Assembly (NCBI GenBank): GCA_001799045.1
Contig: MGRY01000220.1
Location: 1 to 10,554, forward strand
Source of the DNA: Deltaproteobacteria bacterium RIFCSPLOWO2_02_56_12
GTDB lineage: Bacteria; Desulfobacterota; Binatia; UBA9968
Direction: 5' to 3'
Length of the DNA stretch: 10,554 bases
Below are positions 1-6,501 of the stretch, in pieces. How positions within the stretch are numbered: position 1 is the first letter of the stretch; the number at the start of each line of letters is the position of its first letter. Both the position numbers and the translations under genes were made by a program. The notes beneath the pieces are model-generated. The model was not told the DNA's origin. It was given only the letters and a program-made list of their open reading frames with translations, and did no database searches.

Positions 1-120
1 GGACTGGCCTTGGGCAGCGCTTTTCTCAGAGAGGTTTTATCCAAGGAGGGACGCAGCGGGCTGGTACAGAAAGTCGTGCCGTTCGTGAAATTGGTAGAGG
101 AGACGCTCAAAAATTCATAA
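1..120 (+). CDS. C-terminal fragment of an unidentified protein (partial, runs in from the left edge)
   Basis: Frame 1 is open from the first base to a TAA at 118-120 and gives 39 residues. The composition is protein-like: an amphipathic, Val/Leu/Lys/Glu-rich helical tail (…LVQKVVPFVKLVEETLKNS). The gene's start lies outside the window. I do not recognise the family from this tail. It ends 14 bases before the start of the PBP2-fold gene on the same strand, with no obvious terminator between them, so the two are probably co-transcribed. Confidence 0.6.
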   Translation, partial: GLALGSAFLREVLSKEGRSGLVQKVVPFVKLVEETLKNS

Positions 121-134
121 TTCAACATTCGCCT

Positions 135-1124
135 ATGGATATAAAACTGACGCTGGCATGTGAAGACTACGATCGTACCCGGGCGTTACGCGACGGCTCG
201 GTAAAAGCTGAAGGGATCGACCTTAACTATCTGGCGCTCCCCGTCGAGGAGATTTTCTGGCGCATGCTTAAATTCGAAGAGTTTGATGTAGCGGAGCTTT
301 CGCTGGGGGCTTTTCTCGTCGCTGCCGCTCAGGGACGCCGTTCTTTCACGGCTATCCCGGTATTTCCCTCGCGGACTTTTCGCCACCGCTGCATCTTCGT
401 GACCAGTTCCTCGGGCATCGAGAAGCCGGAAGATTTGCGCGGGAAGCGGGTGGGGGTGCCCGAGTATACCATGACAGCGGCGGTTTGGCTGCGCGGGCTG
501 TTGCAGCATGAATACGGCGTTTTTCCGGGAGAGATCCACTGGCTCCAGGGGGGAGAAGAGCAGCCGGGGCGGAAGGATCGGGTCGATTTCGATGTCCCTC
601 CGGGGATCCGTCTGGATGTCATCCCCCAAGATAGAACTCTTAACGAGATGATCGAGAGCGGCGAGATCGACGCCTTGATGTCACCGCGCATGCCTACCTG
701 TTTTCTCCGCGGATCGCCGCGTGTGCGCCGGCTCTTTCCCGATTTCAAACAGGTGGAGATGGAATATTTCCGCCGCACACGAATCTTCCCCCTCATGCAT
801 GTCATCGTGATCCGGATGCCTGTTTACAGCGAAAATCCCTGGGTCGCCCAAACTCTCTTTAAGGCTTTCTGCGAGGCGAAGGACCTCTGTTTGAGCCGGC
901 TCCACGACTCCAATATTCTCCGCATCAGTCTTCCCTGGACCGTCGCCGAGTACGAGGAAACGAGGCAGCTCATGACTGAAGACTACTGGCCGTATGGATT
1001 TGCCGCCAACCGGCGCGAGTTGGAAATCCTTCATTCCTATCTCCTGGAACAGGGATTGATAAAGGCGAAGCTGGAATTGGAGAAACTATTTGCGCCGAAT
1101 ACCCTAGAAGCGTTTAAGATATAG
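135..1124 (+). CDS. PBP2-fold protein of the 4,5-dihydroxyphthalate decarboxylase-like / ABC substrate-binding (NMT1-like) family
   Basis: The 329-residue protein resembles the proteins usually annotated as 4,5-dihydroxyphthalate decarboxylase or ABC substrate-binding protein (type 2 periplasmic-binding fold). Family hallmarks visible are the opening strand LTLACEDYDRT, the segment LPVEEIFWRML near residue 35, the block FPSRTFRH near residue 80, the hinge-like KRVGVPEYTMTAAVW around residues 104-118, and the late motif EDYWPYGF near residue 280. There is no hydrophobic signal peptide or lipobox, so it should stay in the cytoplasm unless the start is wrong. The ATG at 135 has no convincing ribosome-binding site and no better in-frame start was seen. 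No permease or ATPase gene sits beside it on this strand. It could be a decarboxylase-like enzyme or a solute sensor instead of a transporter component. Family assignment is confident; substrate is unknown. Confidence 0.85.
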   Translation: MDIKLTLACEDYDRTRALRDGSVKAEGIDLNYLALPVEEIFWRMLKFEEFDVAELSLGAFLVAAAQGRRSFTAIPVFPSRTFRHRCIFVTSSSGIEKPEDLRGKRVGVPEYTMTAAVWLRGLLQHEYGVFPGEIHWLQGGEEQPGRKDRVDFDVPPGIRLDVIPQDRTLNEMIESGEIDALMSPRMPTCFLRGSPRVRRLFPDFKQVEMEYFRRTRIFPLMHVIVIRMPVYSENPWVAQTLFKAFCEAKDLCLSRLHDSNILRISLPWTVAEYEETRQLMTEDYWPYGFAANRRELEILHSYLLEQGLIKAKLELEKLFAPNTLEAFKI

Positions 1125-1146
1125 AAGGGACAACTTCGGACTGCAA

Positions 1147-1842
1147 TTGACTATGAGTCGGGTGGAGTCGCCGCGCCGCTTCTCAGATTCCCAAGGGCAT
1201 CCCTGGGTAGCGGTGGATGTCGTGATCTACACTTTGGGGCGAGGAAGGCTCGAATGCCTCTTGGTGCAAGTCAAGGAAGGGCCTTTTGCCGGGAAGTGGG
1301 CCTTTCCCGGCGGGTTGGTCGGCGCCGAGGAATCCCTCGATCAGGCAGCGGAGCGTGAAGTCTACGAGAGGACGGGAGTTAAGAACAGTTATTTAGAACA
1401 GCTCTATACCTTCGGCAAGCCGGAGAGAGATCCCGCCACGCGGGTGGTTTCCGTCTCCTATCTGGCTTTGGTTGCCCATCGTGAAGTCAGCCTGAATCCG
1501 GCTTCCAAGTATGCCGATATCGGATGGTTCCCCGCCAATCGCCTTCCTCGCCTCGCCTATGACCACGATCAGGTGGGGCGACTTGCCCTGAGAAGGATTC
1601 GCTCCAAGCTCCAGTATACGAATATTGTTTATAGCCTTCTCCCCTCGGAGTTCACCTTGGGCGAACTCCAGGAGGTCTACGAGACGATCCTTCACCGCTC
1701 CCTCGACCGGCGGAACTTCCGAAAGAAAATCCTCGCCCTCGGTCTGCTGAAACGATTGCCGAAGAAGCGGCGCGGCACCCATCGTCCCGCTTCGCTTTAC
1801 GCCTTTATGAAAAGGCGGCAGATGATTATTGAGATGGTTTAA
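1147..1842 (+). CDS. NrtR-like transcriptional regulator: Nudix domain plus C-terminal winged helix
   Basis: Residues about 20-135 form a Nudix fold (WVAVDVVIYTL, then KWAFPGGLV). Residues about 160-225 form the winged helix typical of NrtR (FTLGELQEVYE, then RRNFRKKILALGLL). NrtR proteins repress NAD-metabolism or sugar-catabolism genes and sense ADP-ribose-type nucleotides through the Nudix domain. In the Nudix box (residues 56-78) the REVYER stretch carries Arg75 where the last catalytic Glu normally lies, so hydrolase activity is probably lost or reduced and a sensor role is likely. The frame opens with TTG at 1147, and an ATG at 1153 is an equally plausible start. A weak purine run (aaggga, 1125-1130) is far from both. 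The gene follows the PBP2 gene by 22 bases on the same strand. No NAD-biosynthesis gene is in the window, so the target is unknown. Confidence 0.85.
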   Translation: MTMSRVESPRRFSDSQGHPWVAVDVVIYTLGRGRLECLLVQVKEGPFAGKWAFPGGLVGAEESLDQAAEREVYERTGVKNSYLEQLYTFGKPERDPATRVVSVSYLALVAHREVSLNPASKYADIGWFPANRLPRLAYDHDQVGRLALRRIRSKLQYTNIVYSLLPSEFTLGELQEVYETILHRSLDRRNFRKKILALGLLKRLPKKRRGTHRPASLYAFMKRRQMIIEMV

Positions 1843-1872
1843 GAGTTGCAGGGATGATACTTCCAGGCAGGC

Positions 1873-2661
1873 CTACCAGTAATCGGTCCCGCCTTTGGGT
1901 CTGAGCACGACGATCTCCGTGTTGGCAGGGAGCGAGGATTTACTTACCGCCAGCGTATCACCTTGTGGTTTGCGCGTCGGCAGCCCCTGCACGAAGGGCT
2001 CCAGAATATAAAGGTTGTCCCGGTAATGCATGGGAATGGCGATCTTCGGTTTGATTTGCTGCAAAACCTCGCGGGCCGTTTGCGAGGCCATCGTGAATAT
2101 TCCGCCGATAGGGATCAGCGCGATGTCGATTCTTCCCATCTGTTTGATTTGCTCGGCAGTCAGGGTGTGGCTTAAATCTCCCAGGTGCGCAATGCAAAGA
2201 CTGCCGAGATCAAACAGGAATGCGGCCCCTTTGAGAGCGCCGTCCAGCCCGTTCTGGTAAATCGGCACATTGTAGATAAAGACATCCCTTACGTTCATGC
2301 TGACTCGGTTCCACTCGGCGCCATGGTTTGCCAACCCGCGCATGATGATCGGATTGCCGCGGAGCAGCTGCACGTAGTTGTGGTTCGGGTGTTCCCTCCC
2401 CACGGTGGCGACATGGGGCGTGAGGGTGGGCGTGGGGTGCATACCGGGCGCCAAAGGATCGGTAACGATCTTGGTCCCCTTGCGTGTGGTGATCTGAAAA
2501 AAATTATGGCCAAAGTACTGAATGGTGGCGTCGACTTCCGCGGCGAACGCGGGAGAAATGAAGTTGCGCGCGACATCCATGTCGCGGCACGAAGGCTCGA
2601 CGGGTGAGGGCGCCAGGAAGAGGAAGAGAGCAGCAAAAAAAAGCGCGCACGAATTTTTCAT
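1873..2661 (-). CDS. Exported metallo-beta-lactamase-fold hydrolase (UlaG-like) with an altered metal-binding motif
   Basis: The 262-residue protein has a basic N-terminus and a hydrophobic core (residues 6-17), followed by a possible cleavage site at AFA-AE near residue 40, suggesting export. The mature part follows the UlaG-like/Lactamase_B_2 pattern: IQYFGHNFFQI (47-57), IVTDP (65-69), the metal loop at 86-95, HLGD (159-162) and PMHY (210-213). In the metal loop the usual H-x-H-x-D-H reads R89-E-H91-P-N93-H94, so the first His is Arg and the Asp is Asn. It may be a non-catalytic binding protein or use an altered metal site. The ATG follows an AGAAGG sequence by a few bases. It begins 8 bases after the ABC ATPase stop, so the two genes are very likely one transcript. 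It converges on the NrtR-like gene across a 30-base gap. Substrate unknown. Confidence 0.85.
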   Translation of the reverse strand: MKNSCALFFAALFLFLAPSPVEPSCRDMDVARNFISPAFAAEVDATIQYFGHNFFQITTRKGTKIVTDPLAPGMHPTPTLTPHVATVGREHPNHNYVQLLRGNPIIMRGLANHGAEWNRVSMNVRDVFIYNVPIYQNGLDGALKGAAFLFDLGSLCIAHLGDLSHTLTAEQIKQMGRIDIALIPIGGIFTMASQTAREVLQQIKPKIAIPMHYRDNLYILEPFVQGLPTRKPQGDTLAVSKSSLPANTEIVVLRPKGGTDYW

Positions 2662-2669
2662 GGCCTTCT

Positions 2670-3428
2670 CTAGGGCAGGGCCTCTCGCGGATTCAACTCC
2701 GATGCCTTGAAGAAATCAGCCACATAGTCTGATGCGGGCCGCCGCATGAGATTTTCCGGGGTGTCCACCTGCTCGAAACGCCCTTCTCTCATTACGGCGA
2801 TGCGCTCTCCCAGGGCCAGGGCGTCTGCCAAATTATGGGTGACGTAAAGGGTAGTCAAACGGCTCTCGCAGTGGAATTTAACGATCTCGCCGCGCACCTT
2901 AAGGCGATTAGGAGGATCGAGATTGCTGAGGGGCTCGTCCATCAGCAGGACCCGCGGCGACGTCGTCATGGCTCGGCCCAGGGCGACCCGCTGCTGCTGC
3001 CCGCCGGAGAGTTCCTGGGGTTTGCGGCGGAAGAAGCTCTCTTCAATACCCAGCTTTTGAGTCAAAGGCCGCATGAATTCGCGGATCTTTAGCTGCGGCC
3101 ATTTTCGAATCTTCAGCGGCAGGGATAAATTGCTATAACTCCGGTCGTCGAAGACCTTCATGTGGGGCCACAGGGCATAATTTTGAAAAATCATCTGGAC
3201 GCCCCGCTGTCCTACGGGGAGATCGTTAACCGGGACTCCCCCGATATCAATGGTCCCGCTGTCGGGTCTCTCCAGGCCGGTAATGAGCCTCAAGGTAGTG
3301 GTCTTGCCACAACCGCTTGCGCCGACGATCACCAGAAACTCGCCCTCTTGAACCTCGAGGTTCGCCTGATTTACTGCGACTATCGAACCGAACCGTTTGG
3401 TGAGATGGCGTAAGACAACCGAAACCAT
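2670..3428 (-). CDS. ABC transporter ATP-binding protein, importer type, lacking the TOBE domain
   Basis: A complete nucleotide-binding domain is visible: Walker A GASGCGKTT (36-44), Q-loop with Gln82 in IFQNYALWPHM, signature LSGGQQQRV (140-148), Walker B VLLMDEP (160-166) and switch His198 in YVTH. The sequence is closest to the MalK/UgpC/PotA-like importer ATPases (FGSIVAVNQANLEV at the start, Y-A-L-W-P-H after the Q-loop). Those proteins are usually about 330-380 residues because of a C-terminal TOBE/OB regulatory domain. This one stops at 252, right after the ATPase fold. The segment after the Q-loop (residues 93-105) carries a few extra residues compared with the usual V-Y-D-N-I-A-F-P-L, and the D-loop region reads LDPPNR. 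No permease gene is in the window. It is first in a unit with the exported beta-lactamase-fold gene. The ATG has no strong ribosome-binding site. Confidence 0.92.
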   Translation of the reverse strand: MVSVVLRHLTKRFGSIVAVNQANLEVQEGEFLVIVGASGCGKTTTLRLITGLERPDSGTIDIGGVPVNDLPVGQRGVQMIFQNYALWPHMKVFDDRSYSNLSLPLKIRKWPQLKIREFMRPLTQKLGIEESFFRRKPQELSGGQQQRVALGRAMTTSPRVLLMDEPLSNLDPPNRLKVRGEIVKFHCESRLTTLYVTHNLADALALGERIAVMREGRFEQVDTPENLMRRPASDYVADFFKASELNPREALP

Positions 3429-3600
3429 CGAGATTCATGTTAGTGGATACTGAACAAAATTACAATAAATTTTGAATTGTTAATTAGGCAGAGGCCTCTT
3501 AATTCAAAACAAAAAATGAACACTAAGAATTGAAGAAGAGGCTGGTCAAGGGTAGGAAAGTTGTATATGATTTCTTGCGAGTCTGGAACAAAGGGGCAGG
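3429..3600. promoter_or_regulatory. Divergent intergenic region between the ABC ATPase and threonine aldolase genes
   Basis: This 172-base AT-rich spacer separates the minus-strand ABC unit from the plus-strand threonine aldolase unit, so both promoters should lie in it. It contains a nested inverted repeat at 3470-3509, listed separately. No -35/-10 pair close to consensus was found; the best plus-strand candidate is TTGTTA (3477-3482), 17 bases, TAATTC (3500-3505), which is weak at the -10. The aldolase ATG is preceded by AAAGGGGCAGG, a usable ribosome-binding site. Confidence 0.4.
3470..3509. repeat. Nested inverted repeat, candidate operator
   Basis: Outer arms are TTTTGAATT (3470-3478) and AATTCAAAA (3501-3509), a perfect 9-base inverted repeat. 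Inside lies the perfect 10-base palindrome AGAGGCCTCT (3490-3499), which is also flanked by AATTA (3482-3486) and TAATT (3500-3504). The element sits between two divergent genes, as a shared operator would. A hairpin made in a transcript is the alternative. No regulator could be assigned. Confidence 0.35.
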
Positions 3601-4647
3601 ATGGCCGACAAGATCATCGATCTCAGAAGCGATACGGTAACCAAGCCGTCGCCGGAGATGCGGCGGGCCATGGCCGAGGCCGAGGTGGGGGATGACGTTT
3701 TCATGGAGGACCCGACCGTCAACCGGCTGCAAGAACGGGCCGCGCAGCTCTTTGGCCGCGAAGCTGCTTTGTTCGTCCCTTCGGGGTCGATGGGGAATCT
3801 CACCTGTATCATCGCCCATACGCGTCCCGGCCAGGAAGTGATCTGCGAGGGAAAAGGCCATATTTATAACTACGAGATGGCCGCGATGTCGGCCGTCGCC
3901 GGGACCCTGCCGCGGGTGGTTTCCGCCGAAGACGGGATCATGACATGGGAGCAGATCGCCCGGGTGATCCGGCCGAAAGTATATTCCCGCTCCCAGACCG
4001 CGCTCGTCTCGCTTGAGAACACGCACAACATGGCCGGTGGGACGGTCTATCCGACCCAGCTTATGCACGAGATTTGTGACCGTGCCCACGATGCCGGTAT
4101 TGCTGTTCATCTCGATGGCGCACGGATCTTCAACGCCGCCACCTATCTCGGCGAGGGGGTGGCGGAGATGACGAAAAAGTTTGATTCGATCCAGTTCTGT
4201 TTAAGCAAAGGACTCGGGGCGCCGGTGGGATCGGTGATCGTGGGCTCGAAGGCCTTTATCGAACGCTGCCGCAGCATCCGCAAGATGCTCGGAGGCGGCA
4301 TGCGCCAGGCGGGAGTCATTGCCGCCGCCGGTTTGATCGCCCTGGAAAAGGGTCCGAAACGGTTGCGCATCGATCATGAGAATGCCGGGCTTTTGGCCGA
4401 GCGGCTTGCCGAGATTCCGGGAATCCGGATTAACCCGGCCAAAGTTCAGACCAACATCGTTATCTACGACATCCAGCAAACCGGGTTGTCTTCGGCAGAT
4501 TTTCTTGCCGAATTAGCCCGGCGCAAGGTATTGGGCGTTCCGGTGGATGCGGAAAAAATTCGCATGGTTACTCATCTGGATGTCGACCGGAAAAATGTGG
4601 AAGAAGCCGTGGAGACGATCCGGGAGATGTTAAAGAGTCATCTCTAA
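3601..4647 (+). CDS. ltaE: Low-specificity L-threonine aldolase (PLP-dependent)
   Basis: Cleaves L-threonine and L-allo-threonine to glycine and acetaldehyde in the cytoplasm. The 348-residue length fits the family, which is a fold-type I PLP enzyme, usually tetrameric. Visible hallmarks are the opening IDLRSDTVTKP, GDDVFMEDPTVN near residue 30, PSGSMGN around 60, GKGH with His87, which stacks on the cofactor, LENTHN around 138-143, HLDGAR with Asp172 and Arg175, and CLSKGLGAPVGS with Lys203 as the Schiff-base lysine. All key residues are intact. The ATG at 3601 is supported by an upstream GGGGCAGG and by alignment of the IDLRSDT start. The next genes on the same strand are the AtzG-like small protein and the amidase, with a 90-base gap that may hold its own promoter. 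A related beta-hydroxy amino acid may be the true substrate. Confidence 0.95.
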   Translation: MADKIIDLRSDTVTKPSPEMRRAMAEAEVGDDVFMEDPTVNRLQERAAQLFGREAALFVPSGSMGNLTCIIAHTRPGQEVICEGKGHIYNYEMAAMSAVAGTLPRVVSAEDGIMTWEQIARVIRPKVYSRSQTALVSLENTHNMAGGTVYPTQLMHEICDRAHDAGIAVHLDGARIFNAATYLGEGVAEMTKKFDSIQFCLSKGLGAPVGSVIVGSKAFIERCRSIRKMLGGGMRQAGVIAAAGLIALEKGPKRLRIDHENAGLLAERLAEIPGIRINPAKVQTNIVIYDIQQTGLSSADFLAELARRKVLGVPVDAEKIRMVTHLDVDRKNVEEAVETIREMLKSHL

Positions 4648-4670
4648 ACAAACGGTCGAAATGGTGGAAC

Positions 4671-4712
4671 TTGACGCGAGCGCAGAGCGAGAGATAAAGT
4701 TTCGACTCGAAA
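4671..4712 (+). promoter_or_regulatory. Candidate promoter with overlapping palindrome upstream of the AtzG-like/amidase genes
   Basis: TTGACG at 4671-4676 matches the -35 consensus in five of six bases. After 18 bases, TAAAGT at 4695-4700 matches the -10 consensus in four of six. The perfect inverted repeat TTTCGA-C-TCGAAA (4700-4712) begins at the last base of the proposed -10, where a repressor could block initiation. The downstream small gene starts at 4738 after a good ribosome-binding site, AAGGGG. This is motif reading only. Confidence 0.35.
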
Positions 4713-4737
4713 TCTTATATCAGACAAAGGGGACAAG

Positions 4738-4929
4738 ATGGAGAAGGCACTTGAGCAAAGTTTAACCGCGCTTTTAGCGCGAGAGGGGCTGGAGCCCAAA
4801 GCAGGCGACCTGGAGCAATTCTCGAAGATCATCGAACTTTACATGTCCACACTCAAGACGCTGCACTCGGTCAACCTTGGTGCCGAAGAGTTGGGCCCGG
4901 TTTTTAAACCGGAGTGGACCGGGAAGTGA
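4738..4929 (+). CDS. Small AtzG/GatC-like protein, probable accessory subunit of the downstream amidase
   Basis: This 63-residue protein has a predicted all-helical N-terminal part (EKALEQSLTALLAREGL, then FSKIIELYMSTLKTLHSV, residues 28-45) followed by an extended tail (L47-GAEELGPVFKPEW60). That layout, with a Pro-Val-Phe-x-Pro tail, resembles AtzG-like/DUF4089 proteins and more distantly GatC. Those small subunits wrap around an amidase-signature partner and stabilise or activate it. The ATG follows AAGGGGACAAG, a good ribosome-binding site. The amidase gene begins 58 bases downstream on the same strand, which strongly supports a functional pairing. The family call is from recalled motif similarity, not a search. 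That the ORF is a real gene is better supported (ribosome-binding site, codon use, position) than its exact family. Confidence 0.7.
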   Translation: MEKALEQSLTALLAREGLEPKAGDLEQFSKIIELYMSTLKTLHSVNLGAEELGPVFKPEWTGK

Positions 4930-4987
4930 AAGACTGAAAACAAGATCCCTAATCGAGTGAGACCGCAATAAGAGTAGGAGCCTTACC

Positions 4988-6370
4988 ATGGCAGCAGACA
5001 GGCCGCTCTATTACCTATCGATCCACGAAGCTCAACAGCTTATTCAAAGCCGCCAGCTCTCGCCGGTCGAATTGACGCGGTCCGTGTTGGAGCGCATCGC
5101 GGCTGTAGATGGGAAACTGCACGCCTACATCAATTTGATGGCGGACAGCGCCCTGGAAGAAGCGCGCGTTGCCGAGGCCGAGATAGTCGGCGGCAACTGG
5201 CGCGGGCCGATGCATGGCATTCCCGTGGCAGTGAAAGATCAGTTGGATGTCGAGGGCGCGGCGGCGCGCATTCGCCAGTTCACCAAAGGCGTCGGCGATG
5301 CGACAGCGGTGCGCAGACTGCGTGAAGCGGGCGCAATTATGCTGGGCAAGCTTCATATGAGCAGCTTGCCTGACGCCGATCTGCCGGTGCCGCGCAATCC
5401 TTGGAACACGGAGCACGTCACCGGCGGCTCGAGCACCGGCTCCGGCGCAGCGGTGGCCGGCGGATTGTGTTTGGGATCGCTCGGCGAAGATACCGCCGGC
5501 TCGATTCGCAACCCGTCGGCTTTCTGCGGCCTCGCCGGGCTTAAAGCTACGTATGGGCGCGTCAGCCGCTATGGCTTAGCACCGCTGAGTTGGTCGTTGG
5601 ATCACTGCGGGCCGATGGCGCGCGTGGTTGAGGACACTGCGCACATGCTCCGGGCGATTGCCGGCCATGATCCGCAAGACCCGACTTCAAGCACGGCGCC
5701 GGTCGCTGACTATGCGAGCGCATTGCGCGAAGATGTGAAGGGCATGGTTGTCGGCGTCCCGCGGGATTACATTAACGAATGCGCGCCGCGAACAGAACCG
5801 ATAGTCTTAAAACTCATGGACAAAGCGATCGACGAATTGAAGTCTTTGGGCGCGCGTGTAGAGGAAGTCAAAGTTCAGACCCTGCATATCGCCACGATCT
5901 CCAACGCGGTGATCTACTACAACGAATTTTGGGCGGCACATAAGAGCGATGCCGCCTGGGTGCTGAAGAACGGTGCGGCGCAGCGGCGCGCGCGCATTTA
6001 TCTGGGGATACTCACAAACTCGGCTGATTACATCCAGGCCCAGCGGGTCCGTAGCCGAGTGCGCGCGGAATTCGCCGAAGTCTTTCGCAAGGTCGATTGT
6101 CTTGCTCTTCCGTGCCAGACGGGGCCCGCGCCGCTGTTAAAGGATATGGGGCCCATCGATACGCTCTTTAAGCATGTTGTTCCCGAGTACCACGGCCCGT
6201 TTAATCTGGTCGGATTGCCGACGCTGTCAGTGCCTTGCGGCTTTTCCGAGAATAATTTGCCCATCGCGTTACAGCTTGTCGGCAAACCATTTGATGAATT
6301 GACAATTCTGCGTGCGGGCTACGCGTATCAGCAACACATGCGATGGTTTGAGAGAAAACCGCCGATTTAG
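4988..6370 (+). CDS. Amidase-signature family hydrolase (AtzE/GatA-like)
   Basis: Hydrolyses a carboxamide or related C-N bond with the Ser-cisSer-Lys triad. The 460-residue length is normal for the family. The triad is intact: Lys83 in GIPVAVKDQ, cis-Ser148 in TGGSSTGSG, and nucleophile Ser172 in GEDTAGSIRNP, with the expected 24-residue spacing between the two serines. The loop reads D-T-A-G-S where most members have D-T-G-G-S (Ala170), a mild departure near the oxyanion hole. The C-terminal GLPTLSVPCGF motif (about 412-422) and the IALQLVGKPFDE segment are also typical. There is no signal peptide, so it is cytoplasmic. The start at 4988 is supported by TAGGAG a few bases upstream. The preceding small AtzG/GatC-like gene is the probable partner subunit. 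No GatB is present, so a tRNA-amidotransferase role is unlikely. The substrate cannot be read from the sequence. Confidence 0.93.
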   Translation: MAADRPLYYLSIHEAQQLIQSRQLSPVELTRSVLERIAAVDGKLHAYINLMADSALEEARVAEAEIVGGNWRGPMHGIPVAVKDQLDVEGAAARIRQFTKGVGDATAVRRLREAGAIMLGKLHMSSLPDADLPVPRNPWNTEHVTGGSSTGSGAAVAGGLCLGSLGEDTAGSIRNPSAFCGLAGLKATYGRVSRYGLAPLSWSLDHCGPMARVVEDTAHMLRAIAGHDPQDPTSSTAPVADYASALREDVKGMVVGVPRDYINECAPRTEPIVLKLMDKAIDELKSLGARVEEVKVQTLHIATISNAVIYYNEFWAAHKSDAAWVLKNGAAQRRARIYLGILTNSADYIQAQRVRSRVRAEFAEVFRKVDCLALPCQTGPAPLLKDMGPIDTLFKHVVPEYHGPFNLVGLPTLSVPCGFSENNLPIALQLVGKPFDELTILRAGYAYQQHMRWFERKPPI

Positions 6371-6501
6371 GTTAAGCAAGAGGCGGTCCGCGTAAGTTGG
6401 ATAAACGGTAATGCGATGATGCGATGGGTTTTCTGCTTCCTTTAGCCGGCTAATTTAGCCCCGGCTGGAGGCGGATGTCCGGCTCTACTTCCAGGCCAGG
6501 C
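6371..6501. other. Convergent intergenic region with a 12-base palindrome, possible terminator
   Basis: The amidase (plus) and ferredoxin (minus) genes converge here, so transcription should end in this spacer. The perfect palindrome TTAGCCGGCTAA (6442-6453) lies beside a second GC-rich copy (AGCCCCGGCT, 6457-6466). AGCCGG (6444-6449) can pair with CCGGCT (6461-6466). No clear run of T follows on either strand, so a classical intrinsic terminator is not demonstrated. A perfect tandem of ATGCGATG lies at 6411-6426. Confidence 0.3.

Noticed and set aside
186..805. Two minus-strand ORFs (147 and 158 codons) over the PBP2-fold gene
   Set aside because: They overlap each other and a clearly conserved plus-strand gene, and their translations are not protein-like.
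2185..2607. Plus-strand ORF (140 codons) antisense to the beta-lactamase-fold gene
   Set aside because: The minus-strand gene has a signal peptide and family motifs; the antisense translation has none and no ribosome-binding site.
135..3428. One complete ABC import system formed by the PBP2-fold protein and the ABC ATPase
   Set aside because: The two genes are on opposite strands, separated by a regulator and an exported hydrolase, with no permease and no signal peptide on the PBP2 protein.
3523..4110. Minus-strand ORF (195 codons) over the threonine aldolase start
   Set aside because: It is antisense to a well-conserved enzyme; its His/Arg/Pro/Gly-rich low-information translation is typical of a shadow frame.
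4738..6370. GatCA-type tRNA amidotransferase
   Set aside because: No GatB gene is present, the small protein's tail is AtzG-like and not GatC-like, and the amidase fits the general amidase-signature family.
6411..6426. Tandem ATGCGATG repeat as the start of a repeat array
   Set aside because: Only two 8-base units occur, with no further copies nearby; this is likely chance or a small slippage duplication.
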